Assembly: GCA_022690815.1 (NCBI GenBank) | Contig: JALCZJ010000007.1 | Location: 1-64,000, forward strand | Direction: 5' to 3' | DNA from: Ferrimicrobium sp. | Lineage (GTDB): Bacteria > Actinomycetota > Acidimicrobiia > Acidimicrobiales > Acidimicrobiaceae | Length of the DNA stretch: 64,000 nt | Program-made: the position numbers and the translations under genes | Shown here: positions 52,188-62,138 of the stretch, piece after piece | Layout: each line of letters begins with the position of its first letter | Numbering within the stretch: position 1 is the first letter of the stretch | The notes under the pieces: generated by a model | Databases searched by the model: none | What the model was told of the DNA's origin: nothing | Seen by the model: the letters and a program-made list of their open reading frames with translations, nothing else

Positions 52188-53810
52188 GTGGCGATCGCAG
52201 ACCGGCTTTTAGCGTTGGTGACCTCCACTGCAACAGAACTGTTCGAGGAGTTGCGCCTCGACCCATCCTTGGCGGAGGCCGTAGGCGTCGATGAGCCCTC
52301 GGTGGCCGAGCATGGCGATTATGCCTCAAATGCGGCGTTGGTTTTGGCCAAGGCGCTGAGTCAACGCCCGCGTGACGTGGCAGAGCAGCTCTCTTTGCAT
52401 TTGCACAAGCATGTGATGATCGACCGCGTCGAGGTTGCCGGTCCGGGTTTCTTGAACATCTGGATCGCACCTGGTGCCTTGGCTGGTGAAGTCCTTGCGC
52501 TGCTCGATGACCCAGACCAATACTTGCGATCAGACCTTGGCCATGGATCGACGCTGCAGGTCGAGTTTGTCTCGGCCAACCCGACTGGACCACTTCATGT
52601 CGGCAATGGCTGGTTGGCAACGTACGGGGACGCCTTGAGTCGGATTTTAGCGTTCGTGAACTATCGCGTCACGAGGGAGTACTACGTCAACGACACGGGT
52701 GGCCAAATACGCCAGCTCGGTGCTTCGATACTTGCCGTGCGAGCGGGTACCGAGGTGCCCGAAGGTGGTTATCAGGGAGCCTACATATCGGAGCTTGCGG
52801 CGCAATACCAAGGTGCAGATGATGTTGTCGAGGCCGGCAACTGGGCGGTGCCTATCATTTTGGAGTTGATTCGCACCACCCTTGCCGAGCTCGGGATTGA
52901 GATGGATAGCTGGTTCTCGCAGGCCTCCATCGAGGAGTCTGGCGCCGTCGCCGAAGTGGTTGAGCGGCTCCAGTCGAACGGTGCCATCTACGAAAGTGAC
53001 GGTGCGCTTTGGTTTGCGTCTGAGCGTTATGGTGATAACCGCGACCGGGTCATGCGCAAATCGAATGGCGACTTCACCTACTTGGCTGGCGATATTGCCT
53101 ATCACTACAACAAGCTTGTGGTTCGGGGGTTTTCCCAGGTTATTGACGTCCTCGGTGCTGATCATCACGGTCAGGTGGCGTCGATGATGGCGGCTATTCG
53201 TGCATTGGGGATCGATGAGGGACGCCTTGAGATCAAGCTTGGACAGATGGTATCCCTCCTTGAGCAAGGCCAGGCGGTCAAGTTCTCAAAGAGGGCTGGA
53301 ACGGCCATTCCACTCGACTGGCTCATTGGCGAACTGGGGCGAGACGCCACGCGCCTTTTGATCCTCTCGAGTTCCATCGATCGTGCGTCCCAGATCGATC
53401 TCGCGCAGGCAAAGGCGCAATCAATGGAAAATCCGGTGTTTTATATCCAGTATGCGCACGCGCGAATCTCTGCATTGCTGCGCAACGCTGTTCAGCAGGG
53501 CGTTCCTCTGGAATCAGCACCCGTTGAGTCGCTTGCGACGTGCATACACCCGCGAGAGATCGCGCTGATGAAGAATCTTCTACGGCTGGGTCCCGTGATT
53601 GCGCGCGCCGCTTCCGAGCGTGCACCACACAAGGTGGTCGGTTGGCTAATGAGCGCGGCATCTGACTTTCATGGTTTCTATCACGATTGCCCTGTATTGA
53701 ACGCTCCGGCGGTCGAACGGACGGCCAGGCTGACGCTGGCACGTGCAACTCAGGTGGCGCTCGCTACAGCGTTGCACCTCGTTGGAGTCACGCCTCTTGA
53801 GGAGATGTGA
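52188..53810 (+). CDS. argS: arginyl-tRNA synthetase
   Basis: Charges tRNA-Arg with arginine. The class I HIGH motif appears as HVGN in ANPTGPLHVGNG, and NDTGGQIRQLGAS, FASERYGDNRDRVMRKSNGD, LAGDIAYHYNKLV and LGADHHGQV are typical of ArgS. The second motif KMSK is KFSKRAGT. GTG 52188 is chosen: AAAGGAG lies about six bases upstream and the preceding 26 codons have no family likeness. The 540-residue length fits. lysA follows with no gap, starting the aspartate-family operon. Confidence 0.93.
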   Translation: MAIADRLLALVTSTATELFEELRLDPSLAEAVGVDEPSVAEHGDYASNAALVLAKALSQRPRDVAEQLSLHLHKHVMIDRVEVAGPGFLNIWIAPGALAGEVLALLDDPDQYLRSDLGHGSTLQVEFVSANPTGPLHVGNGWLATYGDALSRILAFVNYRVTREYYVNDTGGQIRQLGASILAVRAGTEVPEGGYQGAYISELAAQYQGADDVVEAGNWAVPIILELIRTTLAELGIEMDSWFSQASIEESGAVAEVVERLQSNGAIYESDGALWFASERYGDNRDRVMRKSNGDFTYLAGDIAYHYNKLVVRGFSQVIDVLGADHHGQVASMMAAIRALGIDEGRLEIKLGQMVSLLEQGQAVKFSKRAGTAIPLDWLIGELGRDATRLLILSSSIDRASQIDLAQAKAQSMENPVFYIQYAHARISALLRNAVQQGVPLESAPVESLATCIHPREIALMKNLLRLGPVIARAASERAPHKVVGWLMSAASDFHGFYHDCPVLNAPAVERTARLTLARATQVALATALHLVGVTPLEEM

Positions 53811-55094
53811 GTGGCCGACTTAGGGGTGTTGCCGTTGCATCTGGCGCCGTGTACGTCCAGAGTCGATCCAGCGGGTGAGCTCATCATCGGTGGTGTCAAG
53901 ATCTCGGAGATCGTTGGGCGCTTTGGTAGTCCAGTTTTCGTCTACGACGAAGTCCATCTTCGGGCTCGAATGCAAGAGGCGGTGCAGGGTTTTGGACGAG
54001 GACAGGTGATCTATGCATCCAAAGCTTTCCCTGCGGTCGCGATGGCGAGGCTCGTCGCGGAAGAAGGTTTGCTCTGGGACGCCGCATCCCTTGGCGAACT
54101 GCAGGCGGGTTTACGCGGGGGAGTCACGCCGGCGAAGATCGTTTTGCATGGCAACAATAAATCAATCGAAGAGTTGCGCGTTGCACTTGAGGTGCGGGTG
54201 GGGAGGATTGTTGTCGACTCATTTGACGAGATCGACCGACTCGACCGCCTCGGCGGCGGGGAAGATACTCGGATCTGGCTCCGAGTGACGCCTGGTGTCG
54301 AGGCTCACACCCATGCTTACGTCCGTACCGGGCAACAGGATTCAAAGTTCGGCTTCAACCTTGCCAACGGTGATGCCAATCGGGCGATTGCCAGGATCGC
54401 CGCCAGCTCGCACCTCTCGCTTGTTGGGCTTCACTGTCACATTGGCTCACAAGTTTTCGCCCTCGAATCGTTTCGTGAAGCAGTAGCCATCATGGCTAAG
54501 CTGACCCGTGAGGCCGGCCTTGATGAGCTTTGTGTCGGTGGAGGCTTCGGGGTTGGATATCTGCGTGACGAACATGTCCCGTCCATCGGGACATGGACAG
54601 CATGGCTGCGCGAGGCCCTCAGTGCGCATGGAATGCGTGAAGACCATATCTTCGTCGAGCCGGGTCGTGCCATCGTTGCTACCGGTGCAGTGACCGTCTA
54701 CACCGTTGGCGTCATCAAGGAGATCCCTGGGGTTCGGACCTATGTTGCCGTAGATGGTGGGATGAGCGATAACCCGAGACCGGTCCTCTATGGCAGTGGG
54801 TATGAGGCGTTTGCTCCGACGCGCCTCTTTGCGCCCCATGAGACCACCGTCGCCCTCGTTGGCAAGCATTGTGAATCCGGCGATGTCCTTGTGCGGGAGG
54901 CACGGTTGCCGGCAGATCTGCAGGTGGGTGAGTTGGTGATGACACCGGTCACCGGTGCCTACGGTTATGCCATGGGATCGAACTACAATCGGCTGCTGCG
55001 CCCAGCTGTGGTTCTCGTCCGTGATGGCAATGCCCACGTTATCGTACGTCGTGAGACGCTTGATGACCTCTTCCGTCTCGAGGAGGGCGCATGA
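53811..55094 (+). CDS. lysA: diaminopimelate decarboxylase
   Basis: PLP enzyme of fold type III that converts meso-diaminopimelate to L-lysine. Lys in YASKAFP binds PLP, VGLHCHIGSQV and GGGFGVGYLRDE follow, EPGRAIVATGAV is the phosphate/substrate stretch, and HCESGDVL holds the cysteine of the dimer active site. GTG start directly follows the argS stop. The 427-residue length fits. Coupled to hom by a four-base ATGA overlap. Confidence 0.95.
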   Translation: MADLGVLPLHLAPCTSRVDPAGELIIGGVKISEIVGRFGSPVFVYDEVHLRARMQEAVQGFGRGQVIYASKAFPAVAMARLVAEEGLLWDAASLGELQAGLRGGVTPAKIVLHGNNKSIEELRVALEVRVGRIVVDSFDEIDRLDRLGGGEDTRIWLRVTPGVEAHTHAYVRTGQQDSKFGFNLANGDANRAIARIAASSHLSLVGLHCHIGSQVFALESFREAVAIMAKLTREAGLDELCVGGGFGVGYLRDEHVPSIGTWTAWLREALSAHGMREDHIFVEPGRAIVATGAVTVYTVGVIKEIPGVRTYVAVDGGMSDNPRPVLYGSGYEAFAPTRLFAPHETTVALVGKHCESGDVLVREARLPADLQVGELVMTPVTGAYGYAMGSNYNRLLRPAVVLVRDGNAHVIVRRETLDDLFRLEEGA

Positions 55095-56371
55095 AGATCG
55101 GCCTCTTGGGATGTGGAACGGTGGGGAGTGCGCTTGTCCAGCTGCTTGACGATGATGGTGAGCGTCTCGCCCAGCTGCTAGGAGAACCACTCGAGATCGG
55201 TCACATTCTGATTCGCGATCCCGATAAGCCACGATCAGTTGACGTTCCAAGTCATCTGTTCACGACGCAGCTCGCTGAAGTGATCGACGACCCGGAGATC
55301 GAACTGGTTGTAGAGCTCCTTGGGCCGGGGGAGTTTGCCCTCGGAGCTATTAAGGCGACGCTGGCTGGTCGTAAGTCAGTGGTGACCGCAAACAAAGAGA
55401 TTCTCAGCATGCACTTTCCCGAGCTCGAGTTGGCGGCTGCTGCCGTGAATCGGGATATTTTCTTCGAGGCAGCGGTGGCTGGGGGCATTCCGCTCATTCG
55501 CGCGTTGCGGGTTTCGCTCTTTGGTGAACGCCTCTCGCGCATCGTGGGCATCGTCAATGGCACGACGAACTACATCCTTACACAGATGCAGGAGGAGCAT
55601 ATCTCGCTCGAGACAGCCCTCGCGGATGCGCAACGATTGGGGTATGCAGAGGCTGACCCGAACGGCGATCTCTCGGGTCGTGATGCCGCCTCAAAACTTG
55701 CAATCATTGCAAGTATCGCCTTTGGCAGCTACGTCAGCGCGGCAGATGTTCGGGTTGATGGCATCTGGGGGGTGACGCCGGCGGATTTTGACTTTGCACG
55801 ACGGAGCGGAGGCGTGATAAAGCTCCTGGCCCAGGCGGAGCGGAGCCTTGATCGCCCGGACGCTCCGGTGCAGGTCGAGGTGTTCCCGGCCATTGTGATG
55901 TCCACCCATCCGCTCGCAAGTGTGCGCGGCTCCTTCAATGCGGTTTTCGTGGAGGGTTCAGCCGTTGGCCAGTTGATGTTTTCTGGCCCAGGTGCTGGTG
56001 GGCGGCCGACCGCCTCGGCGGTGCTGGCAGATGTGATCGACGCTGTCAAAAATCTGCGGAATGCGACCCGTGCTCCGATGCGAATCGTAGAAGGCACGCG
56101 CTTCGTCGAGGACGTCGCCATCGACGGGGTGTTTGTGCTCTCGGTCGATGTGATCGATGCGCCTGGAGTGTTATCGCAGGTGAGCGAGGTTTTTGGGCAC
56201 AATGATGTCTCGATAGCCCGCATGGAGCAAGACGAACTCGACGGCGAGCTCGCTCATTTGGTTTTCCTAACGCATCGGACCCGTCTTTCGTCGATTCGTG
56301 CAACCATGGCCCAACTCACCGACCTTTCAGTCATCAAGCGATTGCACAGCGTCTTGCGAGTCTTAGAGTAA
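55091..56371 (+). CDS. hom: homoserine dehydrogenase
   Basis: Reduces aspartate semialdehyde to homoserine, the branch to threonine and methionine. N-terminal Rossmann motif [25 protein letters not shown], the catalytic region [15 protein letters not shown] and [23 protein letters not shown] are all clear. A C-terminal ACT domain (about residues 345-426, [20 protein letters not shown]) suggests feedback control by threonine. Stand-alone enzyme, no aspartokinase fusion. Coupled to lysA. Confidence 0.95.
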   Translation: MKIGLLGCGTVGSALVQLLDDDGERLAQLLGEPLEIGHILIRDPDKPRSVDVPSHLFTTQLAEVIDDPEIELVVELLGPGEFALGAIKATLAGRKSVVTANKEILSMHFPELELAAAAVNRDIFFEAAVAGGIPLIRALRVSLFGERLSRIVGIVNGTTNYILTQMQEEHISLETALADAQRLGYAEADPNGDLSGRDAASKLAIIASIAFGSYVSAADVRVDGIWGVTPADFDFARRSGGVIKLLAQAERSLDRPDAPVQVEVFPAIVMSTHPLASVRGSFNAVFVEGSAVGQLMFSGPGAGGRPTASAVLADVIDAVKNLRNATRAPMRIVEGTRFVEDVAIDGVFVLSVDVIDAPGVLSQVSEVFGHNDVSIARMEQDELDGELAHLVFLTHRTRLSSIRATMAQLTDLSVIKRLHSVLRVLE

Positions 56372-56385
56372 CGAGGAGACAATTG

Positions 56386-57432
56386 ATGAAGAAGGATCCA
56401 TGGCCAGGGGTGATTGATCGCTATCGATCATGGCTTGAGATTGACGAGTCGGTTCACGTTGTAAGCCTCGGTGAAGGGGGTACGCCGCTTAGATTTGCCC
56501 CCAGGCTGTCAGAGCGAGTAGGAGCCAACGTCTATCTCAAACTTGAGGGCTTCAACCCCACGGGATCGTTCAAGGATCGTGGCATGACGATGGCGGTCTC
56601 CAAAGCCCTCGACGAGGGGAGCACGACCATCATCTGTGCATCGACGGGGAATACTTCGGCAAGTGCGGCAGCGTATGCGGCGGCGGCTGGGATCAAGGCA
56701 GTTGTGCTGATTCCTTCGGGCCACATCGCGCTCGGAAAACTTGCGCAGGCGCTGGTGTATGGGGCGCAGGTGATTCAGATCAACGGCAACTTTGATGAAG
56801 GACTTCGTCTGGTTCGCGAGTTGGCCCAGTCTCATCCATTGACGGTCGTGAACTCGATCAACCCCTATCGACTGCAAGGGCAAAAAACCGGCGCCTTTGA
56901 GATTGTTGATGAGCTCGGATATGCGCCGGATGCCCAATTCATCCCCGTTGGTAATGCTGGAAATATCAGCGCGTACTGGATGGGCTATCAGCAATATCAC
57001 GAGGCTCAGGTGATCGAGCGATTGCCTAGGATGTTCGGCGTTCAAGCCGCGGGAGCGGCTCCGATTGTCAACGATGCGATCGTTGCTGAGCCGGAGACGA
57101 TAGCGACGGCAATCCGGATTGGTAACCCAGCCAGCTGGAAACTCGCGTTGCGCGCGCGCGATGAGTCAGGTGGGGCAATTATGGCGGTAACCGACGAAGA
57201 GATCTTGCGGGCCTATATACTTTTAGCCAGAGACGAGGCAGTATTCTGTGAACCAGCCTCAGCAGCCTCGGTGGCTGGACTTCTCAAAACCCCGGTTGTT
57301 CCTGGATCATCGGTCGTGTGTGTGTTGACTGGGAACGGTCTGAAGGATCCAGATACTGCGGTGTCCCAGGTGCAGGTTCCTAAGGTAGTGGACACGTCAA
57401 TGAAAGAAGTGGCAGAGGCTATTGGTCTGTAA
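56386..57432 (+). CDS. thrC: threonine synthase
   Basis: PLP enzyme turning O-phosphohomoserine into threonine. Lys in [18 protein letters not shown] binds PLP, followed by [16 protein letters not shown], the phosphate-binding [11 protein letters not shown], and [13 protein letters not shown]. The 348-residue length is the short, actinobacterial/plant-type class. ATG 56386 follows GAGGAG. In mycobacteria the next gene would be thrB; here rho follows instead. Confidence 0.95.
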   Translation: MKKDPWPGVIDRYRSWLEIDESVHVVSLGEGGTPLRFAPRLSERVGANVYLKLEGFNPTGSFKDRGMTMAVSKALDEGSTTIICASTGNTSASAAAYAAAAGIKAVVLIPSGHIALGKLAQALVYGAQVIQINGNFDEGLRLVRELAQSHPLTVVNSINPYRLQGQKTGAFEIVDELGYAPDAQFIPVGNAGNISAYWMGYQQYHEAQVIERLPRMFGVQAAGAAPIVNDAIVAEPETIATAIRIGNPASWKLALRARDESGGAIMAVTDEEILRAYILLARDEAVFCEPASAASVAGLLKTPVVPGSSVVCVLTGNGLKDPDTAVSQVQVPKVVDTSMKEVAEAIGL

Positions 57433-57505
57433 CGATCGAGATCAACCCCCAACGAATCTCTGTTGCTGAATCCGCCAAGGTTCTTGGCAAAGAAGGGAAA
57501 AACTT

Positions 57506-59347
57506 ATGGATGCATCGTCTGGTACGCTCGAAGCGCTGGATAAAGAGACACTGATGGGACTGGCGCGTCAGCTCGATCTCAAGGTGTCGGCCCGGTTGCG
57601 TAAGGCCGACTTGGTGGCGATGATCGAGGCCAAGGGTGCGGTGCCCCACGGTGATCACACACCGGATAGTGGCCCACAAAGCAACAGCCCACGCACGAGT
57701 GGCGAGCCGAGCAATGACACACCGAGTAACAACACAGGGGGCGTGGGCTCTGCTGAACAGACTTCCCTGCGACGAGGGGAGGAGCGCTCAGCGACAGCCC
57801 AACTATCATTCGCGCGATCGAATGGGACCTTGGTTGATGACCATCAGCGCTTAAGTGGAAGTTCGTCTGAGGCAGGCGTTGGAGAGCGTTCGATGAACGA
57901 GAATGGCGCCCAGACGCATTCGCGTCGCTCCACAGGTTCATCGGATCCCACGACTGGACCCGAGTCCAGCGAGGGTCATGCAAAGGCGGGGTCGTCGGAC
58001 ACGCGCCGAAATGATGGTCGTGGCGGTCTCGCGACGTTGATTCCGCCGATTACGGTCAACCCGGGGGAACGTTCCAATGGATCCCAAGCTGAAGAATCGC
58101 AGTCCGCGGTGCTTGCCAGGGGTGAAGATAATGGGTCTCGGCGATCCAGACGGAATCGACGAGGTAAAGACAGGGTTGATCGACCAGAAGGATCTGATAA
58201 TCAGCCATCGGTCGAACTCACGACCGTCGAGGGTGTTCTCGATCTGCGTGACGACGGATATGGTTTTCTTCGCACGAAGGGATATCTTTCTTCGAAGGAA
58301 GATGTCTATGTTCCGGCGGCGATTGCCAGACGGATGAGTCTGCGACGCGGCGATATCGTGGTCGGTGCCGCCCGGCCAGCCAGCTCGACCGAGAAGTATC
58401 CAGCGCTTGCCCGCGTCGATACCGTGTCCGGGCTTGATCCAGAGGCGGCCAAGGGGCGACGGAGGTTCGAAGATCTGACCCCGCTTTTCCCGAATGAACG
58501 TCTCACCCTAGAAACCAGTGCTGATCCGACCAACATTACGCCACGTATTATCGATTTGATCGCTCCCATTGGGAAGGGACAACGCGGACTCATCGTCTCC
58601 CCGCCGAAGGCTGGAAAGACGACGATCATGAAAGAGATTGCCAATGCCATTGAGCGTAATAATCCAGACGTCGCGCTGATCGTGCTCTTAGTGGATGAGC
58701 GACCTGAAGAGGTGACGGATTTTCGCCGATCGGTCAAAGGGGAGGTCATCGCATCGACGTTTGATCGGCCGGCTGAGGAGCATACGCAGGTGGCGGAGCT
58801 GACCATCGAGCGCGCAAAGAGGATGGTTGAACTCGGCCTTGATGTCGTCGTCATCCTTGATGGCATCACGCGTCTTGCGCGAGCCTATAACCTTGCGCAA
58901 CCAGCGAGCGGAAGGATCATGTCCGGCGGTATCGACTCCGGGGCACTCTACCCTCCCAAGAAGTTCTTCGGGGCCGCTCGCAACATCGAAGAGGGGGGAT
59001 CCCTTACGATCTTGGCGACCGCCTTGGTTGAGAATGGATCCAAGATGGACGAGGTGATCTTTGAAGAGGTCAAGGGCACCGGTAATATGGAGCTCAAGCT
59101 CGATCGTCGCTTGTCGGAGCGTCGCCTCTACCCGGCCGTCGATGTGAATGGCTCCTCGACACGCCATGAAGAGTTGCTCTTCTCCCGAGACCATCTCAAT
59201 CAGATTTGGAAGCTTCGAAGGGTGCTTAACGCTATTACGCAAGACGGTACCGCTGCTGCTGGGCTTGAACTACTGCTCGACAAAGTGCGCTCCACTCGCT
59301 CAAACGGAGAGTTTCTGGCAGAAATCGCGCGAAGTTCTGGGATGTAG
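57506..59347 (+). CDS. rho: transcription termination factor Rho with long N-terminal insert
   Basis: A 613-residue hexameric RNA helicase that ends transcription. Residues 1-45 form the Rho N-terminal helical domain ([20 protein letters not shown]). Residues about 50-235 are a Ser/Gly/Asn/Arg-rich, presumably disordered insert, typical of actinobacteria and able to bind RNA. The RNA-binding cold-shock-like domain contains [15 protein letters not shown]. The ATPase has Walker [15 protein letters not shown] and Walker [17 protein letters not shown], with Q-loop [10 protein letters not shown]. Last gene of the argS-lysA-hom-thrC unit. Confidence 0.95.
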   Translation: MDASSGTLEALDKETLMGLARQLDLKVSARLRKADLVAMIEAKGAVPHGDHTPDSGPQSNSPRTSGEPSNDTPSNNTGGVGSAEQTSLRRGEERSATAQLSFARSNGTLVDDHQRLSGSSSEAGVGERSMNENGAQTHSRRSTGSSDPTTGPESSEGHAKAGSSDTRRNDGRGGLATLIPPITVNPGERSNGSQAEESQSAVLARGEDNGSRRSRRNRRGKDRVDRPEGSDNQPSVELTTVEGVLDLRDDGYGFLRTKGYLSSKEDVYVPAAIARRMSLRRGDIVVGAARPASSTEKYPALARVDTVSGLDPEAAKGRRRFEDLTPLFPNERLTLETSADPTNITPRIIDLIAPIGKGQRGLIVSPPKAGKTTIMKEIANAIERNNPDVALIVLLVDERPEEVTDFRRSVKGEVIASTFDRPAEEHTQVAELTIERAKRMVELGLDVVVILDGITRLARAYNLAQPASGRIMSGGIDSGALYPPKKFFGAARNIEEGGSLTILATALVENGSKMDEVIFEEVKGTGNMELKLDRRLSERRLYPAVDVNGSSTRHEELLFSRDHLNQIWKLRRVLNAITQDGTAAAGLELLLDKVRSTRSNGEFLAEIARSSGM

Positions 59348-59827
59348 GTCGCCTCGCCTCGACCCGATTCGTCGCAGCGCCGAGACGGCTACGCCTGGGT
59401 CGGCCTACAAGAGATTGACCCCGTCCGCCAGACAGTGGCTTATATCATGCGTGCGGTGGTCGCGCCACTTGAAGATGCGCGGCCGTAGGCTAGAGACATT
59501 GAGTCATCGATGTGCTGTGCATGCAGCTATACTTGATGCACGTGGGTTGAGCCGTGGGTGCTGTCCCTTTGGTGTCGGCGCGGATTGTGGTGCAGGCCCT
59601 TGGTGAAGATCTTGCGTCAACCGATTCCTTGGTGGCCGTCAGTTGGCTTTCGGAGACCGGTTCGTGGCACAACGCAGCGGGTCGTTAGAGGGTGTCGTGG
59701 CGGATTCGCCCTTCGATGAGGTATGGGTCACGGCCCTTGATGGCAGCCAACCGGGCTGTTGTGGGCAGTTGAGCTGAGTCGTCAGGTTCAGTGTGTTGTA
59801 GGAGAAGGAAGAAGGACAAGATACAGT
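59348..59827. other. gap between rho and rpmE, probable rpmE leader
   Basis: No credible gene. In rho's own frame the codons after its TAG stay open for a further 45 codons, ending in a TAG near 59489, but no start codon with a ribosome-binding site is present. The last 150 bases could hold an autoregulatory leader for L31, as known in other bacteria; I cannot fold one with confidence. Confidence 0.35.
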
Positions 59828-60052
59828 ATGAAGAGCGACATCCATCCAGATTACGTAATGGCTACCGTGCACTGCTCGTGCGGGAACACCTTTGTGACCC
59901 GTTCTACGAAATCGGATCTCCACATCGAGTTGTGTAACGAGTGCCATCCGTTTTACACCGGTCGACAGAAGCTTGTCGATACTGGTGGCCGTGTTGAGCG
60001 CTTCCAGCGTCGGTACGGCGATCGTTCGAAGAGCCGAGCACAGGAACAATAG
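59828..60052 (+). CDS. rpmE: 50S ribosomal protein L31
   Basis: A 74-residue L31 of the large ribosomal subunit. It begins [16 protein letters not shown] and holds the zinc-binding cysteines of the C+ type (CSCGNTF and [10 protein letters not shown]), with the family end VERFQRRYG. Zinc-binding L31 is replaced by a C- paralogue under zinc starvation in many bacteria. ATG 59828 follows a GGAAGAAGGA stretch at about eleven bases. Confidence 0.95.
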   Translation: MKSDIHPDYVMATVHCSCGNTFVTRSTKSDLHIELCNECHPFYTGRQKLVDTGGRVERFQRRYGDRSKSRAQEQ

Positions 60053-60091
60053 CAGGTCCTGCTGAGTTCGCACTCACGATCCCTCTGGGCA

Positions 60092-61072
60092 TTGTCGGTG
60101 GATGATTCATCGATAGCAGGTGTTCTCGAACGCGAGGTTGGCCCACTTGAGATCCTGGCCTCCCCTCGTGATACCTGGAGGGTTGCTCGTGGGGCTCGCG
60201 GGTTGTTCACCTGGCCGAACCCGGTCATCGGGGACCAACACGGCCCCATGACCGAGATCCTCGGCCAGGTTATCGCGCTGCGTAGAATCGATCACGCCAA
60301 TCCGTTGACGGTTGTTTGGCCGATGCGTTTAGGCCTGGGGCAGGCGAACGTTCTCATCCAAGTCCCCGAGCTCAACGTGGTCTTTGCCCACGCAAGCCCA
60401 ACAATCGAGATCTGGCAGCTTCAGCCTCAGGGGCTACGCCTATTCGCCGCATCGAGCCGGAGTGAGGCTTTGACTCCTGGGCCGGTTCCATCCGAGCTCC
60501 AAGCGGTGGTGGCTGAGGTCTATGACGGGATCTGTGTGCCTGACTATGCGTTCTATCGAGGTTCGGTCTTTAGCGAATATCTCGGCATTCCGGTGGTGGG
60601 TATGGTCGGCGATACGCTGACGGTAGGGATCGACCGTCGTGATCAGGCGATGGCCCGTGAGTCGGCGATGACGCGACGCGAGCTCCACCTATTCGCACGC
60701 CAAGTTCTCCAAACACTCGTTGCTTCGCGTACAAGCCGCAGTGGCCGGTATGATTTTTCAAGGGTCGCGGTAGGTAGGCTTTTGCGGTCGCTGCTTCAAG
60801 GTGAAGGACGAGCGTTGGGGTCGCTGGAGTTTGGCGAGGTTGGCGAGGGTCGTGCTCGAGCCTACGCATCTGAACAGGATCGCTTGATCGGCTTTGGTAG
60901 CGCTCTTGATCTTTGGTTGATTGTCGAGATGGCGGCCTTCGCCCCACTCGTTGGGGAGTCGAATGGTGTTGTCTACCTGCTGGACCAGGAGCCAATGACG
61001 GTCTTTCATGAGCTGGCTAGGCTGGTTGGTATGCCGTATTCGATCGAGGTCAAGGAGCTAACCGGTGGCTGA
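60092..61072 (+). CDS. unidentified 326-residue protein between rpmE and prfA
   Basis: A full-length, well-behaved frame that I cannot assign. It begins (TTG 60092 or GTG 60098) 39 bases after rpmE and overlaps prfA by eight bases. No membrane segment, signal peptide or cysteine motif is seen. The N-terminal half has many short hydrophobic strands (NVLIQVPELNVVFAHASPTI), the middle is Arg-rich and helical (RDQAMARESAMTRRELHLFA), and the C-terminus reads DLWLIVEMAAFAPLVGESNG. In mycobacteria rpmE is directly followed by prfA, so this gene looks like a lineage insertion. Possibly a ribosome- or release-factor-related protein, by context only. Confidence 0.7.
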   Translation: MSVDDSSIAGVLEREVGPLEILASPRDTWRVARGARGLFTWPNPVIGDQHGPMTEILGQVIALRRIDHANPLTVVWPMRLGLGQANVLIQVPELNVVFAHASPTIEIWQLQPQGLRLFAASSRSEALTPGPVPSELQAVVAEVYDGICVPDYAFYRGSVFSEYLGIPVVGMVGDTLTVGIDRRDQAMARESAMTRRELHLFARQVLQTLVASRTSRSGRYDFSRVAVGRLLRSLLQGEGRALGSLEFGEVGEGRARAYASEQDRLIGFGSALDLWLIVEMAAFAPLVGESNGVVYLLDQEPMTVFHELARLVGMPYSIEVKELTGG

Positions 61073-62138
61073 TGAGCGTCTGGCAAAATTTGAACTAGAG
61101 TACCAGCGAAGTGTTGAGGAGATGTCGGATCCGAAGTTGTTCCAGGATCAACATCGCGCTCGTGAGGTGGCTCGCCGACACAAGGTGTTGGAGGAGATTG
61201 TCGCGACGTTACGCGAGATTGAGGAGCTGCGCGGAGACCTTGCGGTAGCGACGGAACTCTTCCAGGCTTCGTCGCCTGAGGAACGAACCGCATGGGCGAA
61301 TGAGATTGCCGGCTTCGAAGCGTCGTTGGCCACAAAATCTGAGGAGCTAGAGGTGCTCCTCCTGCCTCAGGATCCCAATGACGGTCGTAACGTCATCCTC
61401 GAGATTCGAGGTGCAGAGGGGGGGGAAGAGGCCAATCTTTTTGCCAAGGATTTAACCGAGATGTATCAGCGTTATGGCGACCGGATGGGCTGGCGCGTCG
61501 AGATGCTGGCCGCGGATCCTTCTGATCTTGGTGGCTATAATTTCGCGTCGCTGCTCGTCAAAGGAGACGATGCCTGGCGGCGTCTCAAGCATGAGGCCGG
61601 GCCACATCGGGTCCAACGTGTCCCCGTAACCGAGACCCAGGGGCGCGTCCATACCTCGTCTGCGACCGTCACCGTCCTGCCCGAGGCTGACGAGGTTGAG
61701 GTCCAGATAGATCCCAACGATCTTCGTATCGATGTCTATCGATCGACGGGTCCTGGTGGGCAATCGGTCAATACCACCGATTCGGCGGTAAGAATTACCC
61801 ACATCCCAACAGGGATCGTTGTGGCCATGCAGGATGAAAAGAGCCAGATCCAGAACCGGGCGAAGGCCCTCCAAGTGTTGCGGGCGCGCCTTTTGAAGGC
61901 TGAGCAGGACCGAGTAAATGAGGAGCTCTCGCGAACACGCAAGTCCCAAGTCGGTGGCGGTGGTCGATCCGAGAAGATTCGCACCTATAACTTCAAGGAA
62001 AATCGAGTCACCGACCACAGAATCAAGCTGACGCTCTATCGACTTGACCAGATTCTGATGGGTGATCTCGTTGAGATATCCGATGCACTGATCCAAGATG
62101 AGCGCGCCAGGCAGCTCCTCGATCAAGATGATCGCTGA
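61065..62138 (+). CDS. prfA: peptide chain release factor 1
   Basis: RF1 ends translation at UAA and UAG. The GGQ motif lies in RSTGPGGQSVNTTDSAVRI (around residue 235), and the PxT-type stop recognition region appears as RVPVTETQGRVHTSSAT with PVT. C-terminal NFKENRVTDHRIKLTLY matches RF1. The 357-residue length fits. GTG start overlaps the previous gene by eight bases; prmC, which methylates the GGQ glutamine, overlaps its end. Confidence 0.97.
   Translation: MADERLAKFELEYQRSVEEMSDPKLFQDQHRAREVARRHKVLEEIVATLREIEELRGDLAVATELFQASSPEERTAWANEIAGFEASLATKSEELEVLLLPQDPNDGRNVILEIRGAEGGEEANLFAKDLTEMYQRYGDRMGWRVEMLAADPSDLGGYNFASLLVKGDDAWRRLKHEAGPHRVQRVPVTETQGRVHTSSATVTVLPEADEVEVQIDPNDLRIDVYRSTGPGGQSVNTTDSAVRITHIPTGIVVAMQDEKSQIQNRAKALQVLRARLLKAEQDRVNEELSRTRKSQVGGGGRSEKIRTYNFKENRVTDHRIKLTLYRLDQILMGDLVEISDALIQDERARQLLDQDDR

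Noticed and set aside
51862-52620. 252-residue minus-strand frame
   Set aside because: It overlaps tRNA-Arg and the N-terminal third of argS, and its translation is His/Arg/Pro-rich shadow text.
59348-59489. Stop-codon readthrough extension of Rho
   Set aside because: The frame stays open for 45 codons after the TAG, but Rho already ends at its normal C-terminus and nothing suggests recoding.
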